Positions 20,365 through 29,467 of a stretch of 64,000 nt of DNA are shown here, piece after piece. The notes beneath the pieces are model-generated. The model saw only the letters and a program-made list of their open reading frames with translations. It ran no database searches and had not been told where the DNA came from. This stretch comes from Achromobacter arsenitoxydans SY8. Its GTDB lineage: Bacteria > Pseudomonadota > Gammaproteobacteria > Burkholderiales > Burkholderiaceae_B. The first letter of the stretch is position 1. Each line of letters begins with the position of its first letter. A program made the position numbers and the translations under genes. Location: contig NZ_AGUF01000104.1 of NCBI RefSeq assembly GCF_000236785.1, forward strand, positions 16,699-80,698, given 5' to 3'.

Positions 20365-22982
20365 GCTGGCGTCTCCGGCTGTCGGACGGGCCAGCGCTTT
20401 GCGCCTTGCGTATAAGCATTGTCCAGGCTCGTACTATCGTCCATCCGCGTCTGTGCGACATCGGCGCGAAAGAGGTTCGCGCCCGTCAGATCCGCGCGCA
20501 GGAAAATGGCCTTGCCGAGCAGGCTATTGATCAGATTGGCGTTGCGCAGCCGCGCGCCGGTAAAGTCGGCGCGCACGAAGTGCGTGTCGGGCGCGGACAT
20601 GTCGCTCAGGTCGGCATCCTGCAGCTGGCATTCGGAGAAGTCGCTTGCGCTCAATCGGGCGCCGCGCATGTCCGCCCCGGTAAGAATGGCGCCACGCGCG
20701 CTGCCCTGGTTGAACCGCAAGCCTTGCAGGCGGGCGCCCGTCAGTTCGACGCGCCCCGCGAACGCGCAGCCGTCCAGTGCGGCGTTTTCCATGCTGAAGC
20801 GGCCCGGGAACCCGACATCCATGAAGCTCACGCGCATCAGCGTCGCGCCGTCGAATCGGGCATTTTCCAGTGTGCCTTGCATGAATACGCATTGGTCCAG
20901 GCTCGACTCGCGAAAATCGCAGTCCTCGAGGGTGGCGTTCATGCTCGTCCATTGACTGAACGTGGCGCGACGCAGATCGCAGTGCAGGAGACGCGCCTTG
21001 TGCAGGCGGCCAAGCCGCCACGCACTGCCTGAAAAGTTGCAGTCCTCGCAGAATGCATCGTCCCACGTAGTTTCGGTGATCTGGCTCAGGGAAAAATCGG
21101 TACGCAGGCAGTGCGCGTTGCCCAGGTTGGCGCGCGTGAGGGTGGCGCCACGCATGCAGGCGCCGGTCAGGTCCGCGCCTGTCAGCACCGCGTCGGTCAG
21201 GTCGCTGCCGTCCAGCCGGGCGTCTACGAGCCGGGCGCCGGCCAGGATCGCGCGCTGGAAATCCACATTGGACAGATCCATGCCGGACAGGTCCGCGCCG
21301 GTGAGATTCATGTCCCTGCAGTCGCGGTTGCCCTTCAGGCGTGCCTCCAGTTTGCGGCGTGTGCGTTGCGCGCGCAGCGGCGGCATGGGCGGGGGCGGAG
21401 CGAAGTGGTGCGCGGACTGTTGGTAGGCCTGATGAACCTGCGCGCCCAGTGTCTCGGACAGGGGAGGCGAAGCGTCGCCTGCGCCAGGCGCATGGCGCCG
21501 CGCCTGCGCATGCGGACTGGTGTCGAACTCGGCAATGTGCCGCTTGAGCTTGCGAGGATCGAAAGCCGCCGCAGGCTTGCCGGCGCCGTCCAGCCGCCGC
21601 AGCGCGTCGAGGTCCACGCCGGCCACCTGGGCCATGCCGGGCAGGTTGGGATCTTCCAGGGCGCGGGCCGCGGTGGCGCCCGACAGGCGCTTGGCGTCTT
21701 CCATTTCCCGTTGCAAGCGCAGAATCGTTTGTGGCAGGTCGGCGAGCCTGGGCGCGGCCGGGGGCGGATCGAGCGGCGCCATGTACAGGTCTGGATCCAA
21801 CCCCTGGGCCAGCAGCGATTCGCGTTCGCGCGCATGGCGGCGCGCCGCGCCCGCATGCACGTTACGGTTCGACGGACGGGCGTCCGGCGCTTCGGGTTCC
21901 GCCAGCTCGCCGCAGATGTCTTCCGGTACGAGTTGGGCGTCCAGCAATGCGTATACGGGGCCCAATTCAGGGTCCAGGCGTTGCCGCAGCACCTCTTCGT
22001 AATGCGCCATGTCCCGCGGCAGCTGCGCGTGCTCCAGAGCGGGCATGATGTGCCGCACATCGGCCGCGTCGTCCTCGCGCACGTGCGCGGCGCCGTGCCA
22101 GATCAGCGCCATCTGCGCGCGTTCGGGAAAGAACCAGGCAGTGCTCAGGCGCAGGTCCAGTTCCTGAAGCGCGGCGCCGTCGGCCTCGCGGCTGAAGAAG
22201 CAGCGCGCGCGCCATGACGGCAGGCGGCCTCGCAGCACTGGGTGCGCCGGATGCATGTTCCACAGTTCATACTCGGCGCCGCCAGTGAACGACGTATTCG
22301 GCGGTCCCCACTGGTCCGGCTGCGCCGCGTTGAAGAAACGCCAATCCATGTCTGACGCGAACCCGGGGAAATCGTGCTCCAGCCATTCCTGCCCGTAATC
22401 GCGGCCCATGTGCGCGGCCCGCTGTGGCCATTCGGCCGGCAACGGGGCAAAGCAGACCGGTGCAACGCGTTGCGCCGGGGAGCCGAGTCGCTGTAGCGGA
22501 TGTTCGATATTAGGCAACCGGCGCGTGCGCACGCCGTGAATGTCTTCGTCCTGCGCCCCGATCCCCAACGGATTCTCGGCGACGCCGGGCCCCCCGTATG
22601 CGCGGCTCCAGTCCAGGCGCATGCGTTCGAACGGCTGGGGCGCGGTAACCTTGCCGTCCAGCCAATAACGGTCGCCGAACACCAGCAGCGACTTGTCTAT
22701 GGATCCGAGCTTCATTCGCACGGCGCAGGCGCCGGGGCTGCCGGAATCATGGGGATAGGCGTGGCCGCTGACGAGCGCCTCCGGGTGCAGCTTGGGCGTG
22801 GCGAGGTCCAGCGCGCCGATGCCTTCGGCGGCGGCAATCTGCCACAATTCCTGATCCGTCAGCAGCGTTGGCGACCGCGCGATATCCACCAGCGCGAATA
22901 CGGCCACGCCCAGCATGTCGCGGCGTTGCCGACGGTAGGGTCGGGTCAGGATGCCAAGGCGCAGCGGCTTGATGGTTTTCAT
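20361..22982 (-). CDS. DUF2169 adaptor-like protein with C-terminal pentapeptide repeats
   Basis: An 873-residue fusion. Residues 1 to about 320 match DUF2169 (openers MKTIKPLRLGILTRPY and, later, RMRLDWSRAYGGPGVAENP). The middle, to about 550, is helical and proline-rich. Residues from about 550 to 865 are pentapeptide repeats (NLTGADLSGMDLSNVDF and many more). DUF2169 proteins are known as adaptors that help load DUF4150-type effectors onto VgrG. It lies 6 bases after the small membrane-protein gene and overlaps the next pentapeptide gene. The fusion of adaptor and beta-helix suggests that the helix binds cargo or spike; that is inference. Confidence 0.88.
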   Translation of the reverse strand: MKTIKPLRLGILTRPYRRQRRDMLGVAVFALVDIARSPTLLTDQELWQIAAAEGIGALDLATPKLHPEALVSGHAYPHDSGSPGACAVRMKLGSIDKSLLVFGDRYWLDGKVTAPQPFERMRLDWSRAYGGPGVAENPLGIGAQDEDIHGVRTRRLPNIEHPLQRLGSPAQRVAPVCFAPLPAEWPQRAAHMGRDYGQEWLEHDFPGFASDMDWRFFNAAQPDQWGPPNTSFTGGAEYELWNMHPAHPVLRGRLPSWRARCFFSREADGAALQELDLRLSTAWFFPERAQMALIWHGAAHVREDDAADVRHIMPALEHAQLPRDMAHYEEVLRQRLDPELGPVYALLDAQLVPEDICGELAEPEAPDARPSNRNVHAGAARRHARERESLLAQGLDPDLYMAPLDPPPAAPRLADLPQTILRLQREMEDAKRLSGATAARALEDPNLPGMAQVAGVDLDALRRLDGAGKPAAAFDPRKLKRHIAEFDTSPHAQARRHAPGAGDASPPLSETLGAQVHQAYQQSAHHFAPPPPMPPLRAQRTRRKLEARLKGNRDCRDMNLTGADLSGMDLSNVDFQRAILAGARLVDARLDGSDLTDAVLTGADLTGACMRGATLTRANLGNAHCLRTDFSLSQITETTWDDAFCEDCNFSGSAWRLGRLHKARLLHCDLRRATFSQWTSMNATLEDCDFRESSLDQCVFMQGTLENARFDGATLMRVSFMDVGFPGRFSMENAALDGCAFAGRVELTGARLQGLRFNQGSARGAILTGADMRGARLSASDFSECQLQDADLSDMSAPDTHFVRADFTGARLRNANLINSLLGKAIFLRADLTGANLFRADVAQTRMDDSTSLDNAYTQGAKRWPVRQPETPA

Positions 22983-22988
22983 GGGATG

Positions 22989-23390
22989 TCAGGTCGGCTG
23001 GTCCACGGCAAGTTCACGCGTTGACGGATCCACTCGCACTTGAATGGTCTTGCCCACGCCGAAGTTGGCCAGGTTCAATGGCGACAGCGGGACTTCGAGC
23101 GTGCGGGTGAAGGCCGGTGTGCACGAAGTCGCGGCGACGTCCACGGTCAGTTCGATGACGTAATACAGCGTCTCGCCGATGCGCTTGTTCGTGTCGCGCG
23201 CCGCAGTAATGCGCGCGGTGCTCGATTGCCCGCTGACCCGTATGGCCTCGCGGCGCCGCGCGTCCCTGCGGCCCGCCTCCCGGCGCCTGCTTTCGCGACG
23301 CAGCATGAAGGCGGCCTGCGCCAATGACAGCAACAGGCCCAGCAGTACCCACTTTCCCCAATCCGGCCAGGCATCCGAAAAATCCGACAT
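22989..23390 (-). CDS. small single-pass membrane protein of unknown function
   Basis: 133 residues with one N-terminal membrane segment (about 12-30, WGKWVLLGLLLSLAQAAF), then a strongly basic stretch (RRESRRREAGRRDARRRE, about 31-48) and a soluble C-terminal domain rich in beta-strand pattern. The positive-inside rule puts the soluble domain in the cytoplasm. I do not recognise the family. The start at 23390 gives 7 bases to the vgrG stop, and the DUF2169 gene follows after 6 bases, so it is part of the spike operon. It might be a chaperone, an immunity-like protein or a membrane docking factor; none is shown by sequence. Confidence 0.8.
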   Translation of the reverse strand: MSDFSDAWPDWGKWVLLGLLLSLAQAAFMLRRESRRREAGRRDARRREAIRVSGQSSTARITAARDTNKRIGETLYYVIELTVDVAATSCTPAFTRTLEVPLSPLNLANFGVGKTIQVRVDPSTRELAVDQPT

Positions 23391-23397
23391 GGCAGGC

Positions 23398-25785
23398 TCA
23401 GATGATCGTCCAGAGACCCACCATCGAGGCGCCCAAGCCCACTTTCTCGGCCTTGGCGCCATCGAACGCGTAGCTGGAGCCTGTGGTGCGGTAGGACACC
23501 AGCTGGCCGATGTTGCTTACCAGGGCATAGTTGGTGAACGACCCGTTCAGCATGACCGTGGTGCGGAACAAGGCCACGCGATGCATGCCGAATTCCGCCT
23601 TGGCGACCGCCAGGCCGATGGAGAACGGTGTGGCCTGCAGCCAGCTTTCCTTGGACAGGTCCTTGACGTTGGCCGCATCCATCACGACGTCGGCGGGTGT
23701 TTCCAGGGTGATGTTGCCCTTGGCCTTGATCAGCACGGTGGCGTCCTCGGACTCCATGTGCATCTTGTCCTTGGCCTTCAGATCCATCTTGGCGGTTTCC
23801 GACTGCACGAGCATGGCGGTCTTGGCCTTCACGTCCATGTTCTCATCGGTGGATCGCACTTCGACCTTGCCTTTGGCCTTCTCGGTCAGCGTGCCGGTCT
23901 GGACGTGATGCAGCGAGTCGCCCTCTGTCACATACACTTCCTGGCCGGTCTTCAGCGTCTCCTTGAATAGTCCCTTGACCTCGCGCTCTTCGCCCTTCGC
24001 GGCCACGGTGGTCTTCAGGCCGTTGTCGAACTTCTCGTCCATGAGGCCGTCTTTCACGTGCACGGTGCGAGAGGCCTTGACGGTGTATTCCTCGTGCCCC
24101 GTGACGTAGACGTCGCGCCGTTCTCCGACCTTCAGGTAATCGGTGCCGGTAATCCGGATGTCGCGATTGCCGCAGATCGTCGTGGTGTCGTTCTCGCCGA
24201 TATGGGTCGTGCGGTTCAGGTCGGTGGTGTGGGTCTCGTTGGCCTCGACCTCGGTGCAGAGTTCTCGTTCCGCGTGCAGCCAGATGAGTTCACTGCCGGT
24301 CTTGTCTTCGAACATCAGCGCATTCGCGGTGGCCGGGGTGCCGCTTTTGGATCGGCTCAGGAAGCCGCTCTGCGTTGCGTTGTCGGGCAGATCCCAAGGC
24401 GGCAGGTTGTTGGCGTTGAAGACGCGTCCGATCACGATAGGGCGGTCAGGCTGGCCGCCGATGAAGTCGACGATCACTTCGTCGCGCACGCGCGGCAGCT
24501 GGATGCCGCCAAAGCCGCCGCCGGCCCATGGACTGGAAACGCGCACCCAGCATGAACTGTTCTCGTCCTTCTTGCCGTAGCGGTCCCAGTGGAACTGGAC
24601 CTTGACGCGTCCCATCTTGTCCGTCCAGATTTCCTCTCCCTCTTTGCCCACCACCGTCGCCGTCTGGGGGCCATGCGTGCGCGGAATCGGCGTGATGCGC
24701 GGCGCGCGGAACTGCGTGCTGGAGGGCACCACCACGAACTCCAGGTCAAAGCTGCCCGGATCAGCCTGGCCGCTGGCGTAGCCAGATTCGCGGATGCGAT
24801 AGTAGGTGCTGACGACGAGGTACTCGCGGTTTTCGGCCTGTCGGGGATGATTGCGCAGGGTGAATAGATGGCCGGTGGAAAGCCCGCGCGCGTTGGACGA
24901 GCCGGAGCTTTGCTCCTGTCTGCACTGCAGGTCCTCAAGACGCACGCGGGTGTAGTGGTCCGCATCATCGGGATTGGTATAGCCGCCTTGCCATTCGTAC
25001 ATCTCCAGGTCGCCGTGGTCATGTGCGCCGGGATTGTTGCGTCGCGCCTCGAGGCTCGCGGCGGGCGTCAGCGGGTGATAGTCGGTAGTGGCGAACGCGC
25101 CTGGCGTGATCTGCTCGGCGACTTCCCATTTAGCGATGTAGTCCTCGCGGGGAATCGTGATGCGATCCGGACCGTAATAGGGAATCTGTTCGTAGTCGGC
25201 GACGGGCTCGTGCTGCGTTATGTCATCGGTCAGCACGAGCGTGTGCTTGCCGTTGTCGTGCTTGAACCAGAAGTAGATGCCTTCGTGCTCCATCAGCCGG
25301 CAGATGAACGCGTAGTCGGTTTCCTGGTACTGCACGCAGTATTCCCAGCTGCGGTAGGTGTCCACCAGCTTGAACTCTACGGGATAGTTGTAGTCCTTGA
25401 GAACCTCGCGGATGACGTCGGGAACGTTCTTGTTCTGGAAGATCTTGTTGTCCGAGGTCTGCGTCAGGTACCAGAGCCAGGGGCGCACCGTGGCGCGGTA
25501 GATGGTGTAGCGCGACGTGTTGTTTTCGCGTCCGATGAGCACACAGCGCGTGATGTGTCCGCTCAGGTAGCGGGGCGTGTCGGCGGACGTCTCGATCTCG
25601 AGTGTCAGCGGCTTGCCCAGCAGGGATTTCATGTCCAGTGAATAGGTTTCCGACACCAGCTCGACTTCCAGCTCGAATAGCTGAGAGAGGCTTTCGGCGC
25701 CGTGCATCGCCCGGAACTTGAGCTGGTCCGGGGGCAGGGGCGTATGCGCCCTGACGACACGTTCGCTTGGCACGTTGCGGTCCAT
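23398..25785 (-). CDS. tssI: T6SS spike protein VgrG (TssI)
   Basis: 795 residues. The gp27-like part (1 to about 380) includes HTPLPPDQLKFRAMHGAE and the MEHEGIYFWFKHDNGKHTLV segment. The gp5 OB fold (about 385-480) has TDKMGRVKVQFHWDR and SSCWVRVSSPWAGGGFGG. A lysine/threonine-rich beta-helix with repeats such as ETHTTDLNRTTHIGEND follows to about 700. The last roughly 95 residues, beyond TPADVVMDAANVKDLSKE, form a hydrophobic extension of unknown role. AAGGAGACGG precedes the start. It heads the minus-strand spike operon and is divergent from tssA. Confidence 0.96.
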   Translation of the reverse strand: MDRNVPSERVVRAHTPLPPDQLKFRAMHGAESLSQLFELEVELVSETYSLDMKSLLGKPLTLEIETSADTPRYLSGHITRCVLIGRENNTSRYTIYRATVRPWLWYLTQTSDNKIFQNKNVPDVIREVLKDYNYPVEFKLVDTYRSWEYCVQYQETDYAFICRLMEHEGIYFWFKHDNGKHTLVLTDDITQHEPVADYEQIPYYGPDRITIPREDYIAKWEVAEQITPGAFATTDYHPLTPAASLEARRNNPGAHDHGDLEMYEWQGGYTNPDDADHYTRVRLEDLQCRQEQSSGSSNARGLSTGHLFTLRNHPRQAENREYLVVSTYYRIRESGYASGQADPGSFDLEFVVVPSSTQFRAPRITPIPRTHGPQTATVVGKEGEEIWTDKMGRVKVQFHWDRYGKKDENSSCWVRVSSPWAGGGFGGIQLPRVRDEVIVDFIGGQPDRPIVIGRVFNANNLPPWDLPDNATQSGFLSRSKSGTPATANALMFEDKTGSELIWLHAERELCTEVEANETHTTDLNRTTHIGENDTTTICGNRDIRITGTDYLKVGERRDVYVTGHEEYTVKASRTVHVKDGLMDEKFDNGLKTTVAAKGEEREVKGLFKETLKTGQEVYVTEGDSLHHVQTGTLTEKAKGKVEVRSTDENMDVKAKTAMLVQSETAKMDLKAKDKMHMESEDATVLIKAKGNITLETPADVVMDAANVKDLSKESWLQATPFSIGLAVAKAEFGMHRVALFRTTVMLNGSFTNYALVSNIGQLVSYRTTGSSYAFDGAKAEKVGLGASMVGLWTII

Positions 25786-26297
25786 CTCACCGTCTCCTTA
25801 TGAGAATTCACCTGCTGCTGCTGCGTTTGCTGCTCTGGGTTCCGCACGGCCGCGAAACCGCGCGTGCCGTGATAAAGCAAAGGGATGGCGGCCGCTCAAG
25901 GGGCCGCCTGGAAATGGAGCGACGCCGGAAAAAAAGGGGGCGGGCCAGGGGGAAGATTGTCTCTGATCGGGATGCGCGCCGGTCTGCCGCCAGCGTGAGC
26001 GCCGATTGTAGGCATCGCGCAAAGCGCCCGAATAGCGGGATCACATGCTTTTGTGCTTTTTACGCTTTAGTAACAATGCCTACGGACTTCACGTAACTGC
26101 GTAAGGTCTATGTCAAAACGTCAGAACAGCCGGGCAAGAAGTGTTCAATTGTTTAGTAGCTGTTAGTTGTCTGTAAGAAAAATCTGAAGGTGTGAGTTGT
26201 TAGTTTCATAAAGAAAGACGTGCATAGAATTCACCCTTCCGTTGAGCAGCGCGGAGCGTAGTAGCGGTAGCAGGCAGCATCCCCAGCCATTTAAGCA
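25786..26297. promoter_or_regulatory. 512-base divergent control region between vgrG and tssA
   Basis: No gene is supported here. The half next to vgrG is GC-rich; bases from about 26040 to 26240 are strikingly AT-rich for this genome. TGTTAGTT occurs at 26161-26168 and 26198-26205, with a related TGTTTAG at 26150-26156. TAGAAT at 26225-26230 is a -10-like hexamer, but the nearest TTGTTA (26197-26202) is 22 bases away, too far for a standard sigma-70 promoter. No clear sigma-54 GG-N10-GC element was found. Position alone says it must hold promoters for both main T6SS units. Confidence 0.6.
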
Positions 26298-27341
26298 ATG
26301 ACTATGGAATTCGCCGATATCCTAAATACCCTCGATTCACGTCTGCCCTGCGGGGAGGACCTCGAATACGACCCCGACTTCCTGCTGCTTCAGCAGGCCG
26401 CGGCCGGACGGGACGAACAGCAGTTCGGCTCCACCATCATCGCCGCGCAGCCGCCCGATTGGCGCGAGGTCGAACGCCTGGCCCGCGCGCTGCTGGAGCG
26501 CACCCGGGACCTGCGCGTGCTCGGACTGTTGACCTGCGCCTGGACCGAGATCCGTGGATTGCCGGGGTACAGCGATGGACTTGCGCTGGCGGTCGATGCG
26601 CTGGAGCGCTATTGGGAACCCCTGCATCCTCGTCTGGATAGTGTCGGCGAAGATGATCCGATGCCGCGCATGAATGCGCTGGCGGCGTTTGGCGACGTGC
26701 AGAGCTGTGCGCGCAGCGTGCGTTCCGCCAGCCTGGTCAACGGCGTGCACGGGCAGCTGTCCCTGCGGGACACGGAGGCGCTGCTCGACGGCAGCCGCCA
26801 GGACGCCGAATGCTACCCGGGCGGCCGGCCGCGCGTCGTCGCGCGCCTGAGACAGGCATGGACGCAACGCGAGCCCGATGTGCTGGCGCTGGCCTCGGCC
26901 GCAGATGCGCTGCGCCGCATACGGAAACTGGTGACGGACAAGCTGGGCGGCGCATGGACGCCCGATTACGCCGCCGTCCTGCGCACGCTGGACCTGGTGC
27001 TGGACGCAGCCCGCGATGTGCCCCCCACCGCTTCAGAACCTTCCGCAATCGCTTCGGCAGATGAGCCGGCTCCCGCGGCAGCCATGCGCGCCCACGATGC
27101 CGGCACGCGCTGGCAGGACGCATCCGTCCAGTCGCGCGACGAGGCGGCGGCGCTGCTGGAAAAGGTGTGCGCGTACTTCGAGGCCAACGAACCCGGCCAT
27201 CCCGCGCCTTACCTCATCCGCCGCGCGCAGCAACTGATACCCATGAGCTTTCACGACATCATCAAAAACCTGGCGCCACAGGGCCTGGAGCAATTCGAGG
27301 CCTGGCTGCCGCGGGACGCGGGGAGCCGGCCGGATACGTAG
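26298..27341 (+). CDS. tssA: T6SS protein TssA (ImpA family)
   Basis: 347 residues. The ImpA N-terminal domain is clear (PCGEDLEYDPDFLLLQQAA near residue 17, then GLLTCAWTEIRGLPGYSDGL near 80). The C-terminal part, with EPGHPAPYLIRRAQQL and DIIKNL near 300-335, resembles the short baseplate-type TssA of Pseudomonas H1 rather than the long sheath-capping types. TssA coordinates baseplate docking and sheath/tube polymerisation. The start is ATG 26298, with ATG 26304 equally possible; the ribosome-binding site is weak. It leads the plus-strand sheath/baseplate operon. Confidence 0.93.
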   Translation: MTMEFADILNTLDSRLPCGEDLEYDPDFLLLQQAAAGRDEQQFGSTIIAAQPPDWREVERLARALLERTRDLRVLGLLTCAWTEIRGLPGYSDGLALAVDALERYWEPLHPRLDSVGEDDPMPRMNALAAFGDVQSCARSVRSASLVNGVHGQLSLRDTEALLDGSRQDAECYPGGRPRVVARLRQAWTQREPDVLALASAADALRRIRKLVTDKLGGAWTPDYAAVLRTLDLVLDAARDVPPTASEPSAIASADEPAPAAAMRAHDAGTRWQDASVQSRDEAAALLEKVCAYFEANEPGHPAPYLIRRAQQLIPMSFHDIIKNLAPQGLEQFEAWLPRDAGSRPDT

Positions 27342-27381
27342 GGCAGGCCAGCCCCGAGAACCCACCAGAGGAGACGACACC

Positions 27382-27921
27382 ATGGCGACCAGCCTGAGAG
27401 GAAGCGGCCAGAAGTTCATTGCAAGAAACCGAGCGCCGCGGGTGCAGATCGAGTACGACGTCGAGATTTACGGCGCGGAGCGCAAGATCCAGCTTCCGTT
27501 CGTGATGGGCGTGCTGGCGGACCTTGCCGGCAAGTCCGAGACGCCCCAGCCGGACGTGGGCGAGCGCAAGTTCATGGACATCGACATCGACAACTTCGAT
27601 GAGCGCATGCGGTCGGTCCAGCCGCGTGCCGCATTCCGGGTGCCCAACACGTTGACCGGCGAAGGAGACTTGAACGTGGATATCACGTTCGAGAGCATCG
27701 ACGATTTTTCGCCGGCGACTGTCGCAAGAAAAGTCGGCGCGCTGAACGAGCTGCTGAGCGCCCGGACCCAGCTTGCGAATCTGCTGACCTACATGGACGG
27801 CAAGACCGGCGCCGAGGAACTGATCGGCAACGTGCTCAAGAATCCCGCGCTGATGAACGCGCTGGCGGCCGCGCCCAAGCTCGATGCGCAGCCTGCGTCC
27901 GACACCGCCTCCACGGACTAG
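27382..27921 (+). CDS. tssB: T6SS contractile sheath small subunit TssB
   Basis: 179 residues (VipA family). Signatures are RNRAPRVQIEYDVEIYGAE near residue 16, LPFVMGVLADLAG near 39, FMDIDIDNFDERM near 64 and the NELLSARTQLANLLTYMDGK helix near 130. It forms the contractile sheath with TssC. AGAGGAGACGACACC precedes the ATG. tssC starts 31 bases downstream. Confidence 0.97.
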   Translation: MATSLRGSGQKFIARNRAPRVQIEYDVEIYGAERKIQLPFVMGVLADLAGKSETPQPDVGERKFMDIDIDNFDERMRSVQPRAAFRVPNTLTGEGDLNVDITFESIDDFSPATVARKVGALNELLSARTQLANLLTYMDGKTGAEELIGNVLKNPALMNALAAAPKLDAQPASDTASTD

Positions 27922-27952
27922 TTTCCGCTTGAACCGCTTTTCGGAGAATGCC

Positions 27953-29455
27953 ATGACCGCAGTGGCCAAACGCGCTGACGCGCGCGCTGTCGAGACTTTA
28001 GGGGCGGACGACCTGTCCGCGCTCCTGAAGAAGGAGTTCAAGCCCAAGACCGAGCAGGCGCGCGAAGCGGTCGAACATGCCGTGCGCACGCTGGCGCATC
28101 AGGCGCTTGAAAACAGCGGCGTCGGATTGTCCTCGGACGCCTATCGGACCATCCAGGCAATCATCGCCGAGATCGACCGCAAGCTGTCGGAGCAGATCAA
28201 TGGCGTCATGCACCACCCCGACTTCCAGCAACTGGAGGGCGCGTGGCGCGGCTTGCACTACCTGGTCACCAACACCGAGACCGACGAGCTTCTGAAGATA
28301 CGGGTGATGAACCTGTCGAAGTCGGAACTCGGCCGCACGCTGAAGCGCCACAAGGGCGTCGGCTGGGATCAGAGTCCTATCTTCAAGCGCGTGTACGAGG
28401 AAGAGTACGGACAGTTCGGCGGAGAACCCATAGGCTGCCTGGTGGGCGACTATCACTTCGATCACAGCCCGCCCGACGTGGAGCTCCTGGGAGAGATTGC
28501 GAAGATCTCGTCCGCCGCCCATTGCCCGTTTATCGCGGGTGCGTCCCCCAACGTGATGCAGATGGATTCCTGGCAGGAGCTGGCCAATCCGCGCGACCTG
28601 ACCAAGATATTCACCAATACTGAATACGCCGCATGGCGCAGCCTGCGCGAATCCGAAGACTCGCGCTATATCGGCCTGGCGATGCCGCGCTTTCTGGCGC
28701 GCCTGCCGTACGGCGCGCGCACCAATCCGGTCGACGAGTTCGACTTCGAGGAAGACACCGACGGCGCAAATCACGACCGCTACACCTGGGCCAATTCCGC
28801 CTATGCGATGGCGGCCAACGTAAATCGTTCATTCAAGCTGTACGGCTGGTGCACGTCGATCCGAGGCGTCGAGTCGGGGGGGGCGGTCGAGAACCTGCCG
28901 TGCCACAGCTTTCCGACGGATGACGGCGGGGTGGACATGAAGTGCCCGACCGAGATCGCGATCAGCGACCGGCGCGAGGCTGAATTGGCCAAGAACGGCT
29001 TCATGCCGCTGGTGCATCGCAAAAATTCGGATTTCGCTGCCTTCATCGGCGCCCAGTCGCTGCAGAAGCCGCATGAGTATTACGAAGCGGACGCGTCCGC
29101 CAACGCCAAGCTGGCGGCGCGGCTGCCGTATCTGTTCGCCTGCTGCCGCTTCGCTCACTACCTTAAGTGCATCGTGCGCGACAAGATCGGCTCGTTTCGC
29201 GAGCGCGACGACATGGAGCGCTGGCTGAATGACTGGATCATGAACTACGTGGACGGGGACCCCGTGAACTCGTCCCAGGAAACCAAGGCGCGCAAGCCGC
29301 TGGCGGCGGCCGAGGTGCAGGTGCAGGAGATCGAGGACAACCCGGGCTATTACTCGGCCAAGTTTTTCCTGCGGCCGCACTATCAGCTTGAAGGGCTGAC
29401 GGTGTCGCTGCGACTGGTGTCCAAGTTGCCATCGCTCAAGCAGAGCGAAGGCTAA
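27953..29455 (+). CDS. tssC: T6SS contractile sheath large subunit TssC
   Basis: 500 residues (VipB family). Family hallmarks are DFQQLEGAWRGLHYLV near residue 90, FKRVYEEEYGQFGGEP, CPFIAGASP, AWRSLRESEDSRYIGL and the ending LEGLTVSLRLVSKLPS. The frame opens 69 bases earlier inside tssB, but ATG 27953 has CGGAGAATGCC upstream and a normal N-terminus (MTAVAKRADARAVETLG). Confidence 0.97.
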   Translation: MTAVAKRADARAVETLGADDLSALLKKEFKPKTEQAREAVEHAVRTLAHQALENSGVGLSSDAYRTIQAIIAEIDRKLSEQINGVMHHPDFQQLEGAWRGLHYLVTNTETDELLKIRVMNLSKSELGRTLKRHKGVGWDQSPIFKRVYEEEYGQFGGEPIGCLVGDYHFDHSPPDVELLGEIAKISSAAHCPFIAGASPNVMQMDSWQELANPRDLTKIFTNTEYAAWRSLRESEDSRYIGLAMPRFLARLPYGARTNPVDEFDFEEDTDGANHDRYTWANSAYAMAANVNRSFKLYGWCTSIRGVESGGAVENLPCHSFPTDDGGVDMKCPTEIAISDRREAELAKNGFMPLVHRKNSDFAAFIGAQSLQKPHEYYEADASANAKLAARLPYLFACCRFAHYLKCIVRDKIGSFRERDDMERWLNDWIMNYVDGDPVNSSQETKARKPLAAAEVQVQEIEDNPGYYSAKFFLRPHYQLEGLTVSLRLVSKLPSLKQSEG

Positions 29456-29467
29456 GTGTCAGAAAGA

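Noticed and set aside
25800-26040. small open frames in the vgrG-tssA gap
   Set aside because: They are short, overlap each other on both strands, have basic low-complexity products and no ribosome-binding sites.
26060-26290. sigma-54 promoter for the T6SS operon
   Set aside because: No GG-N10-GC pair with acceptable flanks was found on either strand.
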